The notes: generated by a model not told the origin, from the letters alone. Shown: positions 35,925 to 44,686, counted from the first letter of the stretch. The stretch is 64,000 nt of DNA from Chryseobacterium senegalense (GCA_001403755.1 CYUH01000015.1:288589-352588), one strand, 5' to 3'. Translations and numbers: made by a program.

Positions 35925-37849
35925 TGAAAAAAATTCTACTTTGTCTTGCATTCTCAGTAGCTGGACTACTGAGTGCGCAGCATAAATTCCTTAATTACCC
36001 AAAACTTTCAGATGAAGATCTGAAAAGCGAAAAATCCACTAAAGTTCCAGATGCGCCAGCAGAAATTCTTTACAGATCTGTACATTTCCGAATCGATTAT
36101 GACGGAACGCTTCATCAAAAAGTTTTCAGTAGGATCAAAATATATAATAAAGACAATGCCTCAGATTATCTGGATCATAAAATCAGCGTCTACGACGATC
36201 GGAATGGCAGACGAGAAATTTTATCCGACCTCAAAGCAAACACGTACAATTACGAAAATGGAAAACTAGTCAGTACAAAAATCTCGAAGGACGAAAAATA
36301 CAAATCTACAGAAGACCGAAACTATGATATTACCAAATTTGCCTTTGCGAATGTGAAAAACGGTTCTATTGTCGAATATTCTTATGACCTCATGACTCCT
36401 TTCTTGGGATCGATGCCTCGGGTTATTATAGAAGAAGATGTTCCGACAAGATATGTAGAATATATTTTAGACGCTCCTAAACCTTTAGGTTACACAATTA
36501 ACTATAAAGGAAGTTTAATGCCAACTCACAGGTTTGTTGAGGAAAAAGTAATGTATGGCAATGATTACCAAACGTATCGCTATGCCTATGAAAATGTTCC
36601 CGCTTATAAAGAAGAGAAGTATGTGTTGAACAATGATAATTACAAAACCGGAATAAAAGCAGAGCTGAATTCTACACTCATCAATAATGTTTTCAAATCT
36701 TATGCTACAAGCTGGGATGATATACGAAAGAGACTTTATGAACATGATGATTTCGGTGGGCAACTTAGTAAAGATGGTGCTGTAAAAAATCTACTACCTA
36801 TTGAAATTAAAGATTTACCAACACTTCAGAAAGCTGATGCGGTGTTGAAATTTGTACAGAAAAACTATACCTGGAACAAAGAAGACGAGGTTTTTACTGA
36901 TAAAGGAGTGAAGAATTTAATTTCAACTAAAGTGGGAAACACTGCAGAGATCAATTTGCTGCTTACCATGTTGCTGAGAAGTGTAGGAATCGAAGCCGAT
37001 CCAGTCGTATTGTCCACAGTAAACCGAGGCTTTTTGCTCGCCTATAACCCATCAGTTTCACAACTTAATTATGTGGTTTCATCTTTTGTAGACAAAGACA
37101 GAATTTATCTTCTTGATGGTGCTTACAAGCACGGCGAGATCAATATGATTGCTCCGAAAGCTCTGAACTATTATGGATTAATCATGGGAAAAAAAGAAGT
37201 GAAACAAATCGACATTTTCTACCCGGAAACCAGTAAAACTTTGCTTACAGTTGACGCCAATCTTTTACCGGATGGCACTGTCGAAGGTAAATTTTCGGAC
37301 CGCGATACAAAACTTTATTCAATGTTGGTTAACGAAAGATATACGGAAGACAAAGAAAAATTCGCTAAATCTTACAAAGACGATTATCGTTTCAATTTCA
37401 CGAATTTAAAACAAGGACTTCTGGAGAATAAGGATTTTGAAACCAGTTTCAATTTCAATTCAGATACTTTTGTGGACGTGTTGGGTGGCAAAATGGTGTT
37501 TAATCCGCTATTGTTCCTTTATTCTCAGAATCACAATTTCGACCAAAAAGAGCCGCGAATTGCACCCCTTGAATTTTATTCAGCTTACGACAGAATAAAA
37601 AAGGTAACACTTACGCTTCCGGACGGCTATGTATTTGAAAATGTACCAAAATCCAAAAAATTCCGTACTGAGGATAATGCACTGCAATACACTTATCAGG
37701 TTACGCAAAACGGAAATAAATTGACTGTGGAGACCATCACACAGGTTGACGATTCAGTGTTCCCGAAAGAATATTATCCAGCGTTTGCGCAGATTTTTGA
37801 CGGTATCACCAAACAGGAAGCACAGGTGATTACTGTGGTAAAGAAGTAA
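35924..37849 (+). CDS. Secreted DUF3857 / transglutaminase-like protein lacking the catalytic Cys
   Basis: A 641-residue paralogue of the preceding gene with a signal peptide (about 1-18, VAGLLSA-QH). DUF3857 domain (about 45-240), then a transglutaminase fold in which the Cys loop reads GNTAEINLLLTMLL (around residues 338-351) with no cysteine, so it is probably not a protease or transglutaminase by the usual mechanism; many Bacteroidota homologues share this. Other fold segments (LRSVGIEADPVVLSTVNRG, IYLLDGAY) remain. Translationally coupled to the active-type paralogue by a 1-base overlap, which suggests the two act together. A shared terminator with the helicase gene follows. Confidence 0.82.
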   Translation: MKKILLCLAFSVAGLLSAQHKFLNYPKLSDEDLKSEKSTKVPDAPAEILYRSVHFRIDYDGTLHQKVFSRIKIYNKDNASDYLDHKISVYDDRNGRREILSDLKANTYNYENGKLVSTKISKDEKYKSTEDRNYDITKFAFANVKNGSIVEYSYDLMTPFLGSMPRVIIEEDVPTRYVEYILDAPKPLGYTINYKGSLMPTHRFVEEKVMYGNDYQTYRYAYENVPAYKEEKYVLNNDNYKTGIKAELNSTLINNVFKSYATSWDDIRKRLYEHDDFGGQLSKDGAVKNLLPIEIKDLPTLQKADAVLKFVQKNYTWNKEDEVFTDKGVKNLISTKVGNTAEINLLLTMLLRSVGIEADPVVLSTVNRGFLLAYNPSVSQLNYVVSSFVDKDRIYLLDGAYKHGEINMIAPKALNYYGLIMGKKEVKQIDIFYPETSKTLLTVDANLLPDGTVEGKFSDRDTKLYSMLVNERYTEDKEKFAKSYKDDYRFNFTNLKQGLLENKDFETSFNFNSDTFVDVLGGKMVFNPLLFLYSQNHNFDQKEPRIAPLEFYSAYDRIKKVTLTLPDGYVFENVPKSKKFRTEDNALQYTYQVTQNGNKLTVETITQVDDSVFPKEYYPAFAQIFDGITKQEAQVITVVKK

Positions 37850-37865
37850 AATTAGATTTCAATAT

Positions 37866-37900
37866 AATCCTGTCTCGGTTTCTGAGACAGGATTTTTTTT
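37866..37900. terminator. Bidirectional terminator between the DUF3857 pair and the helicase gene
   Basis: ATCCTGTCTC (37867-37876) pairs with GAGACAGGAT (37884-37893), then eight Ts. The T run abuts the helicase stop, so it chiefly serves the plus strand. Confidence 0.9.
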
Positions 37901-40900
37901 ATACATATATCAATTCAGTTTTCAGAACTTTTTTTCCCAGTTTTTCCAGTACCGTTTGGTATTCGTCTACTTGAATTTGGTGTTTTTCCTGTTCGTCACC
38001 GGTCTTAAAATCGATAATGATAAAGCCTTTTCCGGTATCGATCAGCCGGTCTGGTCGGTAAATCTTAGAAGCGCCATTATCGGAAATCATGATGTCTTTT
38101 TCATTGATAATAACCTGGTTTTCGGCGAAATAGGAAGCGTATTTTTCATTTTTAATAATTCCTAAAATTCTTTCGCTGATTTCAATTTTTTCCTCTGTGG
38201 TGATAATTCCGTCTAAAACATAAGCTTCCAAGGTTTTTTCAACGTCTTTTTCTGAATTGATTTGGGCTAAAATTTCGTGTGTGAAAATTCCGATTCTCAC
38301 TTTTTCCTTTCGGTTTTGGTAATTTTTCGATGGCGTAGCAATCTTTATAGCTTCCGGATTGGCTTTTTTGCCCGATTTGAAAACAATCGGTTGAGTACGC
38401 AAGTTATTTTGTTCTTCCTTTTTTTGTTTCTTTAAATTTTCCTCGGAAACATCGTACCAGTCGAAGCTAGAAATTTCTGCGCCAGATTCATCTTTCGGAA
38501 TTTTTGTTTTAATAAAATCATAAATTTCCAAATGATTCGCAGATTTATTAGGCTTTTCAATATAAAAGAACAGTTGTTCCACCGCGCGCGTCGTGGCTAC
38601 ATATTGCAAACAGAAACGATCGATTTTATTTTGGTACATATTTTCCTGATTAAATTTGGCCAAATCTTCATCATAAACTTCAAGTTCTTTGCTGAAAGAA
38701 TCGATGTTCACCGCTGAAAGTCCGTTTTCGAAATCGATGTCGAGCCAGTTCGTGAATTTCCCGTCTTTATTGTCGTTTTCCATAGGAAGCATCACCACCG
38801 GAAACTCCAAGCCTTTGGCTTTATGAATAGTCATCAATCGTATCGCATCCAAGTTTTCCGATGCCTGTATTGTCGTTTTCTGCGCTTCTTCTTCCCAATA
38901 TTTTAGGAAATCTTTCAGAGTAGAACCTGCGTTTTGAGAATAGGCAAATAGCATTTCCAAATAATTGAAGAGGAAATCGGTTTCCTTCTGCTGCACAGAA
39001 AATTCCTGCAGAAAATGCTCCACAAAATTATAAAGATTAAGTTGCAGCAAACCTTCGCTATTGAGTTGTATGCCGTATTTTTCAGCGAGAAATGTTTGTA
39101 TTTCCGGCTTATTTTTTAATGAGATCATTTCCATGACTTCCGAACTGAAATCATTCATTTCAATTCTGCCTAAAACTTTTAAGTAATAAAGCATTTTTAC
39201 AGGAAATTGTAGATTTTTAGGATCCTCTTCCCATTTCAGAAATTCTGTTAAAGCCAATAATGTTGAGGACAAATTCAAGGTTAATCCTGATTCGGAGATG
39301 GTTTTGATGTAATCTTCTTTGCCTTGGTAATTTATTTTTAAGTTACCGAGCATTTGAGAATAATTGAAAATATCGAAATTTCCGCGGCAGAGAATGGTGA
39401 TGTCGGAAAGTCGGAAACCGTTATCCAGACAGCTTTGGATATCTTTTTGCATTTTCCCGGAAACTTCTTCATAATACACTTTTTTAGTAGCGTTTTCAAT
39501 CAAATTGATGCGTACTCGACCTTCAAATTTCGATTTCGCAATTTGATGAGAACCGATTCCGAAGATGTTTCGGTGCGAATCATCGGTAAATTCGGAAAGA
39601 TATAAATAAAGTTGGTTGTTGAAATCGACAATGTTTTTGGCGCTTCGCCAATTGTATTCCAGATTCTCGAGTTGGGCTTTCACCAAAGAATTTTCTTTTT
39701 GATTAATGATATCGAGCATCAGTTGAGAATCGCCGCCACGAAAACGATAAATACTTTGTTTCGGATCGCCAACCAGCGTAAAACTCATTTCATCCGACGA
39801 AACTGCGTGATCTCTCAATGGAACAAAATTTTGCCACTGAAGTGCGGAAGTATCCTGGAATTCATCAAAAAAATAATGCGAAAATCGAGTTCCAACTTTT
39901 TCATAAATAAATGATGATGGTTCTTCGCGAAGGTTTTCATGAATTAAAATATTGAATTTGGATAGCAAAACCAGATCGTTTTCTTCTTCAATGATAGCAA
40001 GTTGATCCTGAATGTCTTTATTTACTTTTAAAGGGAGAAGTGCCCGTAATATTTTTTGCTGTTTTTGAATCTTGATATAATTTTGAATGATTTTTTTTCG
40101 ACTTTCCAATAAAAAATGTAGAATTTCGAAGATTTCTGACTCGCGATTTTTTGATTTACCAGATGCTCCTTTCAATATCTTATTCACACGGTTTTCTTCT
40201 TGCTCGATGGTTTCGTAAATCAGCGGTACCTTCTTGTTCAGAAACTTTTGGAAAAATCCGCCAATTCCATTCGCTCCGTCAGCAAAATCACCTATCTCAA
40301 GGTTTTTTTCTTTTAATAATTCCAGAGCAGTTTCGGCGATATTGATAGAATCCTCACTTAATGATTTGATGCTTTCACGAAGATTTCTTTTCGATTTCTC
40401 ATAGATTTCCCAGTTGAAATCCTTATTTTCATTCAGTTTGAAATAATGTTTGTCCTGCACATATTCTTTGGCAGAATCGTACAGACTTTTGTTCAAATTT
40501 ACTCTTTCATCATTATCTAAATTATAATTTACAAAATCCAGGAACGTTTCTGAAATGGTGTTTTCGCTACCAATATCTTCTAGCATTTTGTCCACAGCTT
40601 CCATTAAAAACGGTTCCGCATTGATTTCGAGGTTGAAATTTTGCGCCAGTCCCAATTCATAAGAAAAACTTCTTACCAAACGTGAATTAAACTTGTCGAT
40701 CGTCCCGATGTTCAGTGTAGAATAGTTGTGAAGAACATAATCTAGGATTTTTTTTGATCGTTCGTGCAGGTCTTTCAAAGGAATTCGATGGCCCTGATTT
40801 TCTAATTTCTTTTGAATATTTTGTAAATCGCTATCGGTTTCGTAGGAATGCGACGAAAATTTTTTCAACCATTCGATGATGCGATGTTTCATCTCGTTGG

Positions 40901-41051
40901 CGGCCTTATTGGTAAAAGTCAGCGCAAGAATATGTCTTATTTTATCCGCTTGTGACGGGTGTTTCAGGCAGATTGCCAAAAGATTTAGCACCAAAGCGTA
41001 GGTTTTTCCCGAGCCGGCAGAAGCGTTGATTACGGTGTAGTTTTTTTGCAT
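37899..41051 (-). CDS. UvrD/RecB/AddA-type helicase with C-terminal nuclease domain
   Basis: A 1050-residue superfamily 1A helicase-nuclease. Motif I is INASAGSGKTYALVLNLL (K16), motif Ia ILALTFTNKAANEMKHRI, motif II FFDEFQDTSALQW, motif III LVGDPKQSIYRFRGGD, motif V MTIHKAKGLEFPVVML, motif VI region VATTRAVEQLFFY. The last 150 residues hold a PD-(D/E)xK nuclease: RIGIFTHEIL (His), IIIDFKTGDEQEK (Asp/Lys) and QVDEYQ. Expected role: resection of double-strand breaks for RecA, as in AddAB/RecBCD. The AddB partner usually found beside it is not in this window. Transcribed alone on the minus strand. Confidence 0.9.
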   Translation of the reverse strand: MQKNYTVINASAGSGKTYALVLNLLAICLKHPSQADKIRHILALTFTNKAANEMKHRIIEWLKKFSSHSYETDSDLQNIQKKLENQGHRIPLKDLHERSKKILDYVLHNYSTLNIGTIDKFNSRLVRSFSYELGLAQNFNLEINAEPFLMEAVDKMLEDIGSENTISETFLDFVNYNLDNDERVNLNKSLYDSAKEYVQDKHYFKLNENKDFNWEIYEKSKRNLRESIKSLSEDSINIAETALELLKEKNLEIGDFADGANGIGGFFQKFLNKKVPLIYETIEQEENRVNKILKGASGKSKNRESEIFEILHFLLESRKKIIQNYIKIQKQQKILRALLPLKVNKDIQDQLAIIEEENDLVLLSKFNILIHENLREEPSSFIYEKVGTRFSHYFFDEFQDTSALQWQNFVPLRDHAVSSDEMSFTLVGDPKQSIYRFRGGDSQLMLDIINQKENSLVKAQLENLEYNWRSAKNIVDFNNQLYLYLSEFTDDSHRNIFGIGSHQIAKSKFEGRVRINLIENATKKVYYEEVSGKMQKDIQSCLDNGFRLSDITILCRGNFDIFNYSQMLGNLKINYQGKEDYIKTISESGLTLNLSSTLLALTEFLKWEEDPKNLQFPVKMLYYLKVLGRIEMNDFSSEVMEMISLKNKPEIQTFLAEKYGIQLNSEGLLQLNLYNFVEHFLQEFSVQQKETDFLFNYLEMLFAYSQNAGSTLKDFLKYWEEEAQKTTIQASENLDAIRLMTIHKAKGLEFPVVMLPMENDNKDGKFTNWLDIDFENGLSAVNIDSFSKELEVYDEDLAKFNQENMYQNKIDRFCLQYVATTRAVEQLFFYIEKPNKSANHLEIYDFIKTKIPKDESGAEISSFDWYDVSEENLKKQKKEEQNNLRTQPIVFKSGKKANPEAIKIATPSKNYQNRKEKVRIGIFTHEILAQINSEKDVEKTLEAYVLDGIITTEEKIEISERILGIIKNEKYASYFAENQVIINEKDIMISDNGASKIYRPDRLIDTGKGFIIIDFKTGDEQEKHQIQVDEYQTVLEKLGKKVLKTELIYV

Positions 41052-41087
41052 CGTAAGATAAAATTGAGTTTAAAAATAAATAAAAAA

Positions 41088-41118
41088 TTTGTCATTTAGA
41101 AAAAAAATATTACTTTTG
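41088..41118 (+). promoter_or_regulatory. rpsU promoter, TTTG-N19-TACTTTTG
   Basis: TTTG at 41088-41091 and TACTTTTG at 41111-41118 with 19 bases between, a full match to the Bacteroidota consensus. It continues as CAGTCC, the same extension seen at tuf P1 and rplK. Confidence 0.8.
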
Positions 41119-41141
41119 CAGTCCAAAATGAGATGTAAATT

Positions 41142-41339
41142 ATGTTAATAATCCCAGTAAAAGATGGCGAAGCTATCGACAGAGCGTTAAAAAAATACAA
41201 AAGAAAATTTGATAAAACAGGAGTTGTAAGAGCTTTAAGAAGCAGACAGCAATTCATTAAACCTTCTGTAACATCAAGACAAGCTAAATTGAAAGCTGCT
41301 CACAAGCAAAGAAACTTGAGCAGAGAAGAACAGGCTTAA
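41142..41339 (+). CDS. rpsU: Ribosomal protein bS21
   Basis: A 65-residue small-subunit protein: MLIIPVKDGEAIDRALKKYK and the basic FDKTGVVRALRSRQQFIKPS are characteristic of bS21, with the usual basic C-terminus. In flavobacteria bS21 takes part in hiding the anti-Shine-Dalgarno end of 16S rRNA (established in Flavobacterium). The short leader has no AGGAGG-like site but does contain a 6-codon upstream frame overlapping the start. A terminator follows at 41366. Confidence 0.95.
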   Translation: MLIIPVKDGEAIDRALKKYKRKFDKTGVVRALRSRQQFIKPSVTSRQAKLKAAHKQRNLSREEQA

Positions 41340-41365
41340 TCAACATTTTCTTCAGAAAATACTTC

Positions 41366-41406
41366 AATCACTTTTCAAATAACTATATTTGAAAAGTGAT
41401 TTTTTG
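41366..41406 (+). terminator. Terminator of rpsU
   Basis: AATCACTTTTCAAATA (41366-41381) pairs with TATTTGAAAAGTGATT (41386-41401), 16 bp perfect, then Ts. Confidence 0.9.
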
Positions 41407-41418
41407 TTTTATACCATC

Positions 41419-42300
41419 ATGATAGAAAGATTTCTGGAGTATATCGCTGTAGAAAAGCGCTATTCTCCTCATACCTCCATAAGTTACCGGAAAGATTTGG
41501 AAGATTTTGCATTATTCATCCTGGAAACCGAGGCGCATCAAGATTTCTCGAAGGTGGAAAAAAGGGTGGTGCGAAATTTTATGATGGATCTTACCGAAAA
41601 AAAACTTTCTAAAAGATCTATCAACCGAAAGCTTTCAACTCTTAGGAGTTTTTTTCTTTTTCTTTTAAAAATTGGTGAAATAGAAGTTTCGCCACTTGAG
41701 AATATATCTTCTTTGAAATTTTATGCGGAGAAGCAGATTCCTTTTTCCCAGGAGGAAATGAGCAACCATCAACTTGCGGAATTTCAGCCCAAGAAAAAAA
41801 GTTTATTGAAAGAAGTGATTATTGATACACTTTATCAAACAGGCATCAGAAAAGCTGAATTGATAAATCTGCTCATGGAAAACGTAGATTTCAGCAATAT
41901 GGTAATTAAGGTAATCGGTAAAGGAAATAAAGCGCGAATCATTCCAATTTCTTCTGGTCTTGCGAAGAAAATGGAGGATTATTTGGCAGAACGTAAACCC
42001 CTGAAAGACTACGATTCCTATTTCTTCATCAATGCAAAAGGAAAAAAACTGAATGATAAATTTGTTTATTCAGCAGTTAATTCCTACCTTAGTCTTGTAA
42101 CTTCGAAGAAGAAAAAGAGCCCTCATATTTTGAGACATAGTTTTGCAACGCATGTCTTGGAGCATGGGGCTGAAATTTCTAAAGTGAAGAAAATCATGGG
42201 GCACTCGTCACTTGCATCAACGCAGGTGTACACCAGCTCTAATATAGAACAATTAAAAAAAGTGTTTAACAATGCTCATCCACGAGCAAAAAAAATTTAG
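41419..42300 (+). CDS. xerC: XerC/XerD-family tyrosine recombinase
   Basis: A 293-residue integrase-type recombinase. The N-terminal SAM-like core-binding domain (about 1-85: FLEYIAVEKRYSPHTSISYR) is followed by the catalytic domain with the pentad: Arg in YQTGIRKAELINL, Lys in KVIGKGNKARIIPI, His-x-x-Arg in HILRHSFATHVLE, His in IMGHSSLASTQ, and nucleophile Tyr in TQVYT. This is the chromosomal Xer type that resolves dimers at dif, given its core location next to rpsU and hpf and absence of any mobile element; which of XerC or XerD cannot be decided. The ATG at 41419 lies just past the rpsU terminator; the longer start at 41389 is inside that hairpin. Confidence 0.85.
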   Translation: MIERFLEYIAVEKRYSPHTSISYRKDLEDFALFILETEAHQDFSKVEKRVVRNFMMDLTEKKLSKRSINRKLSTLRSFFLFLLKIGEIEVSPLENISSLKFYAEKQIPFSQEEMSNHQLAEFQPKKKSLLKEVIIDTLYQTGIRKAELINLLMENVDFSNMVIKVIGKGNKARIIPISSGLAKKMEDYLAERKPLKDYDSYFFINAKGKKLNDKFVYSAVNSYLSLVTSKKKKSPHILRHSFATHVLEHGAEISKVKKIMGHSSLASTQVYTSSNIEQLKKVFNNAHPRAKKI

Positions 42301-42304
42301 AGTT

Positions 42305-42595
42305 ATGAAAATTTCAGTACAGTCAATGGGATTGACACCACACGCACCACTTGAAGAACATGTTGAGAAGAAATTAAATAAGCTAGAGACTTATTATGAT
42401 AAAATTGTGGAATGTAAAGTCTATCTGAAAGTGGAGAACAAATCGGATAAAGAAAACAAAACTGCTGAGGTTATTTTGGCTGTTCCAGGTGATGATATTG
42501 TGGTAAAGAAGACAACTTCAAGTTTTGAGGAAAGTTTAGACCAATGTGCTGAGGTTGCTAAGAAGCTGTTAATCAAGAAAAAAGAACTTGCTTAA
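42305..42595 (+). CDS. hpf: Ribosome hibernation-promoting factor (short HPF/RaiA type)
   Basis: A 96-residue protein of the sigma-54 modulation/RaiA family: MKISVQSMGLTPHAPLEEHV, KKLNKLETYYDKIVECKVYL, and DQCAEVAKKLLIKKKE give the beta-alpha-beta-beta-beta-alpha pattern. It binds the 30S decoding centre and stabilises resting ribosomes. It is the short form without a dimerisation domain. It starts 4 bases after the xer stop and is co-transcribed; a longer frame from 42272 would overlap xer. Confidence 0.88.
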   Translation: MKISVQSMGLTPHAPLEEHVEKKLNKLETYYDKIVECKVYLKVENKSDKENKTAEVILAVPGDDIVVKKTTSSFEESLDQCAEVAKKLLIKKKELA

Positions 42596-42624
42596 AAAAA
42601 AATGTAATTTTTTTTCTAAAATTA

Positions 42625-42657
42625 TTTGTAGAATTCAAAAAAACTCCCTTATATTTG
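42625..42657 (+). promoter_or_regulatory. tRNA operon promoter, TTTG-N21-TATATTTG
   Basis: TTTG at 42625-42628 and TATATTTG at 42650-42657, followed by CACTCGC. The first tRNA begins 41 bases later. Confidence 0.75.
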
Positions 42658-42698
42658 CACTCGCAAAACAGAGATAAGCGTTCTTTTGAAATCTATTT

Positions 42699-42772
42699 GC
42701 CTCCATAGCTCAGCTGGCTAGAGCAGCTGATTTGTAATCAGCAGGTCGTGGGTTCGAGTCCCTCTGGAGGCT
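42699..42772 (+). tRNA. tRNA-Thr (anticodon TGT)
   Basis: Acceptor stem GCCTCCA/TGGAGGC, discriminator T, CCA not encoded. The anticodon loop TTTGTAA lies between GCTGA and TCAGC, giving TGT. T arm GTGGGTTCGAGTCCC is regular. First gene of the tRNA-tuf cluster. Confidence 0.95.
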
Positions 42773-42795
42773 CATTTTTGTAAAATTAAGATATT

Positions 42796-42878
42796 GGGGA
42801 GATTCCAGAGTGGCCAAATGGATCAGACTGTAACTCTGCTGTCTTACGACTTCGCAGGTTCGAATCCTGCTCTCCCCA
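42796..42878 (+). tRNA. tRNA-Tyr (anticodon GTA)
   Basis: Class II tRNA of 83 bases with long variable arm. Acceptor GGGGAGA/TCTCCCC, discriminator A; anticodon loop CTGTAAC between CAGA and TCTG gives GTA. Confidence 0.95.
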
Positions 42879-42895
42879 CTTTTTTTTACAAAAAA

Positions 42896-42926
42896 TTTGC
42901 AGGTTCAAAAAAAAGTTTTAAATTTG
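42896..42926 (+). promoter_or_regulatory. Internal promoter before tRNA-Gly, TTTG-N19-TAAATTTG
   Basis: TTTG at 42896-42899 and TAAATTTG at 42919-42926 in the 77-base gap between tRNA-Tyr and tRNA-Gly, followed by CACACCG. It would give a second transcript for the last two tRNAs. Confidence 0.7.
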
Positions 42927-42955
42927 CACACCGTTTGCCAACAAACACAAAAAAT

Positions 42956-43028
42956 GCGGAAGTAGCTCAGTTGGTAGAGCGTCAGCCTTCCAAGCTGAAT
43001 GTCGCGAGTTCGACCCTCGTCTTCCGCT
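42956..43028 (+). tRNA. tRNA-Gly (anticodon TCC)
   Basis: Acceptor GCGGAAG/CTTCCGC, discriminator T; anticodon loop CTTCCAA between CAGC and GCTG gives TCC; T arm GCGAGTTCGACCCTCGT. Confidence 0.95.
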
Positions 43029-43078
43029 CAAAGAAAATCACAACCAACAAAGGATTGTGATTTTTTTTTAAATTTTTT

Positions 43079-43150
43079 GCCGACTTAGCTCAGGGGTAGA
43101 GCGCTTCCTTGGTAAGGAAGAGGTCGTGAGTTCAAATCTCATAGTTGGCT
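43079..43150 (+). tRNA. tRNA-Thr (anticodon GGT)
   Basis: Acceptor GCCGACT/AGTTGGC, discriminator T; anticodon loop TTGGTAA between CTTCC and GGAAG gives GGT. Last tRNA before the terminator and tuf. Confidence 0.95.
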
Positions 43151-43159
43151 CTGTAGAAG

Positions 43160-43187
43160 ATCCCTCAATTTTGGTTGAGGGATTTTT
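43160..43187 (+). terminator. Terminator of the tRNA operon
   Basis: ATCCCTCAA (43160-43168) pairs with TTGAGGGAT (43175-43183), then Ts, separating the tRNAs from tuf. Confidence 0.85.
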
Positions 43188-43288
43188 GTTGAAATATAGT
43201 AATGGTAAGTAAAATTTTCTGTAGAAAATAGAAGATGTTAAATAAAATGTAAAATCATTAATGATTTTCATAAATAAATATTTTTCCT

Positions 43289-43296
43289 TAAATTTG
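43289..43296 (+). promoter_or_regulatory. tuf promoter P1, -7 box TAAATTTG
   Basis: Perfect TAnnTTTG continuing as CAGTCC, the same extension as at rpsU and rplK; a possible -33 TTTC is at 43265. The expected leader is about 145 bases. Confidence 0.7.
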
Positions 43297-43392
43297 CAGT
43301 CCAATATTATAAGGAAACCAAGGTTGTCGCAATAATTGTTGTTTGAATATTGAATTTTTTTCAAAAAAAATTTCCAATATTCAAAAAATCAC

Positions 43393-43400
43393 TATATTTG
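43393..43400 (+). promoter_or_regulatory. tuf promoter P2, -7 box TATATTTG
   Basis: Second perfect TAnnTTTG (followed by CGCACTG) 43 bases before the tuf ATG; TTTC at 43371-43374 lies 18 bases upstream. Confidence 0.7.
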
Positions 43401-43443
43401 CGCACTGAAAATTTTAATAAATAATTAAATAAATAATTAAATC

Positions 43444-44631
43444 ATGGCAAAGGAAACGTTTAATCGTAACAAACCACACTTGAACATTGGTACCATCGGT
43501 CACGTAGACCATGGTAAAACTACACTTACTGCTGCAATCAGTAAAGTATTATCTGATAAAGGATTCGGTACTGCAAGAGATTTCTCTTCTATCGACTCTG
43601 CACCAGAAGAAAAAGAAAGAGGGATTACTATCAACACTGCACACATCGAATACGAAACTGAAAACAGACACTACGCTCACGTAGACTGTCCAGGTCACGC
43701 CGATTATGTAAAAAACATGGTTACTGGTGCTGCGCAAATGGACGGAGCTATCTTAGTAGTAGCTGCGACTGACGGACCAATGCCTCAAACTAGAGAGCAC
43801 ATCCTTCTTTGTCGTCAGGTAAACGTACCAAGAGTATTGGTATTCATGAACAAAGTGGATATGGTTGATGATCCAGAATTGTTAGAATTAGTAGAACTTG
43901 AAGTTAGAGATCTTCTTTCTTCTTATGAATATGACGGTGATAACTCTCCAGTTATTCAAGGTTCAGCTCTAGGTGCTCTTAACGGAGATGCTAAATGGGT
44001 TGCTACTGTAGAAGAATTAATGAATGCTGTGGATTCTTGGATCGAACTTCCAGTAAGAGATCAAGATAAGCCATTCTTGATGCCAATCGAAGACGTATTC
44101 TCTATTACAGGTAGAGGTACTGTAGCAACTGGTAGAATCGAGGCTGGTGTTATCAACACTGGAGATCCAGTTGATATCGTAGGTATGGGTGATGAGAAAT
44201 TAACATCAACTGTAACTGGGGTAGAGATGTTTAGAAAAATTCTTGACAGAGGTGAAGCTGGTGATAACGTAGGTATCTTATTGAGAGGTATTGAGAAAAC
44301 TGACATCAAGAGAGGTATGGTTATCGCAAAAGCAGGATCTGTAACTCCACACAAAAAATTCAAGGCTGAGGTTTACGTTCTTTCAAAAGAAGAAGGTGGT
44401 CGTCACACTCCATTCCACAATAAATATCGTCCTCAGTTCTATGTAAGAACTACTGACGTTACAGGTGAGATCTTCTTGCCAGAAGGTGTAGAAATGGTAA
44501 TGCCTGGTGATAACTTAACCATTACTGTAGAATTGTTACAACCAATCGCTCTTAACGTAGGTCTTAGATTTGCGATCAGAGAAGGTGGTAGAACAGTTGG
44601 TGCAGGTCAGGTAACTGAAATCTTAGATTAA
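43444..44631 (+). CDS. tuf: Translation elongation factor Tu
   Basis: A 395-residue EF-Tu. G1 is GHVDHGKT (19-26), the switch I region [13 protein letters not shown]3 DCPGHADY, G4 NKVD and G5 region GSALGALNG; domains II and III follow intact ([36 protein letters not shown]). It delivers aminoacyl-tRNA to the ribosome. Placed after four tRNA genes and before tRNA-Trp-secE-nusG, the ancestral arrangement. Two promoters upstream suggest heavy, regulated expression; a hairpin follows directly. Confidence 0.98.
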   Translation: MAKETFNRNKPHLNIGTIGHVDHGKTTLTAAISKVLSDKGFGTARDFSSIDSAPEEKERGITINTAHIEYETENRHYAHVDCPGHADYVKNMVTGAAQMDGAILVVAATDGPMPQTREHILLCRQVNVPRVLVFMNKVDMVDDPELLELVELEVRDLLSSYEYDGDNSPVIQGSALGALNGDAKWVATVEELMNAVDSWIELPVRDQDKPFLMPIEDVFSITGRGTVATGRIEAGVINTGDPVDIVGMGDEKLTSTVTGVEMFRKILDRGEAGDNVGILLRGIEKTDIKRGMVIAKAGSVTPHKKFKAEVYVLSKEEGGRHTPFHNKYRPQFYVRTTDVTGEIFLPEGVEMVMPGDNLTITVELLQPIALNVGLRFAIREGGRTVGAGQVTEILD

Positions 44632-44648
44632 TTTCTAAATTAATATTA

Positions 44649-44680
44649 AAGTTCCGTAGGGAAACTTACGGAACTTTTTA
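44649..44680 (+). terminator. Hairpin between tuf and tRNA-Trp
   Basis: AAAGTTCCGTA (44649-44659) pairs with TACGGAACTTT (44668-44678), followed by Ts. Only 6 bases then separate it from tRNA-Trp, so it acts as a partial terminator or an RNA-processing signal. Confidence 0.75.
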
Positions 44681-44686
44681 AATCTA

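Noticed and set aside
41419..42300. Reading the Xer recombinase as a sign of an integrated mobile element
   Set aside because: It lies between rpsU and hpf with core-gene composition and there are no attachment repeats, cargo genes or phage genes.
42794..43060. Plus-strand ORF of 88 codons across tRNA-Tyr and tRNA-Gly
   Set aside because: It is a translation of two tRNA genes (for example the VAQLVERQPS stretch), a well-known false gene.
43068..43364. Minus-strand ORF of 98 codons antisense to tRNA-Thr(GGT)
   Set aside because: Its RFELTTSSLPRKRSTPELS stretch is the reverse of a tRNA; the rest is AT-rich spacer carrying the tuf promoter.
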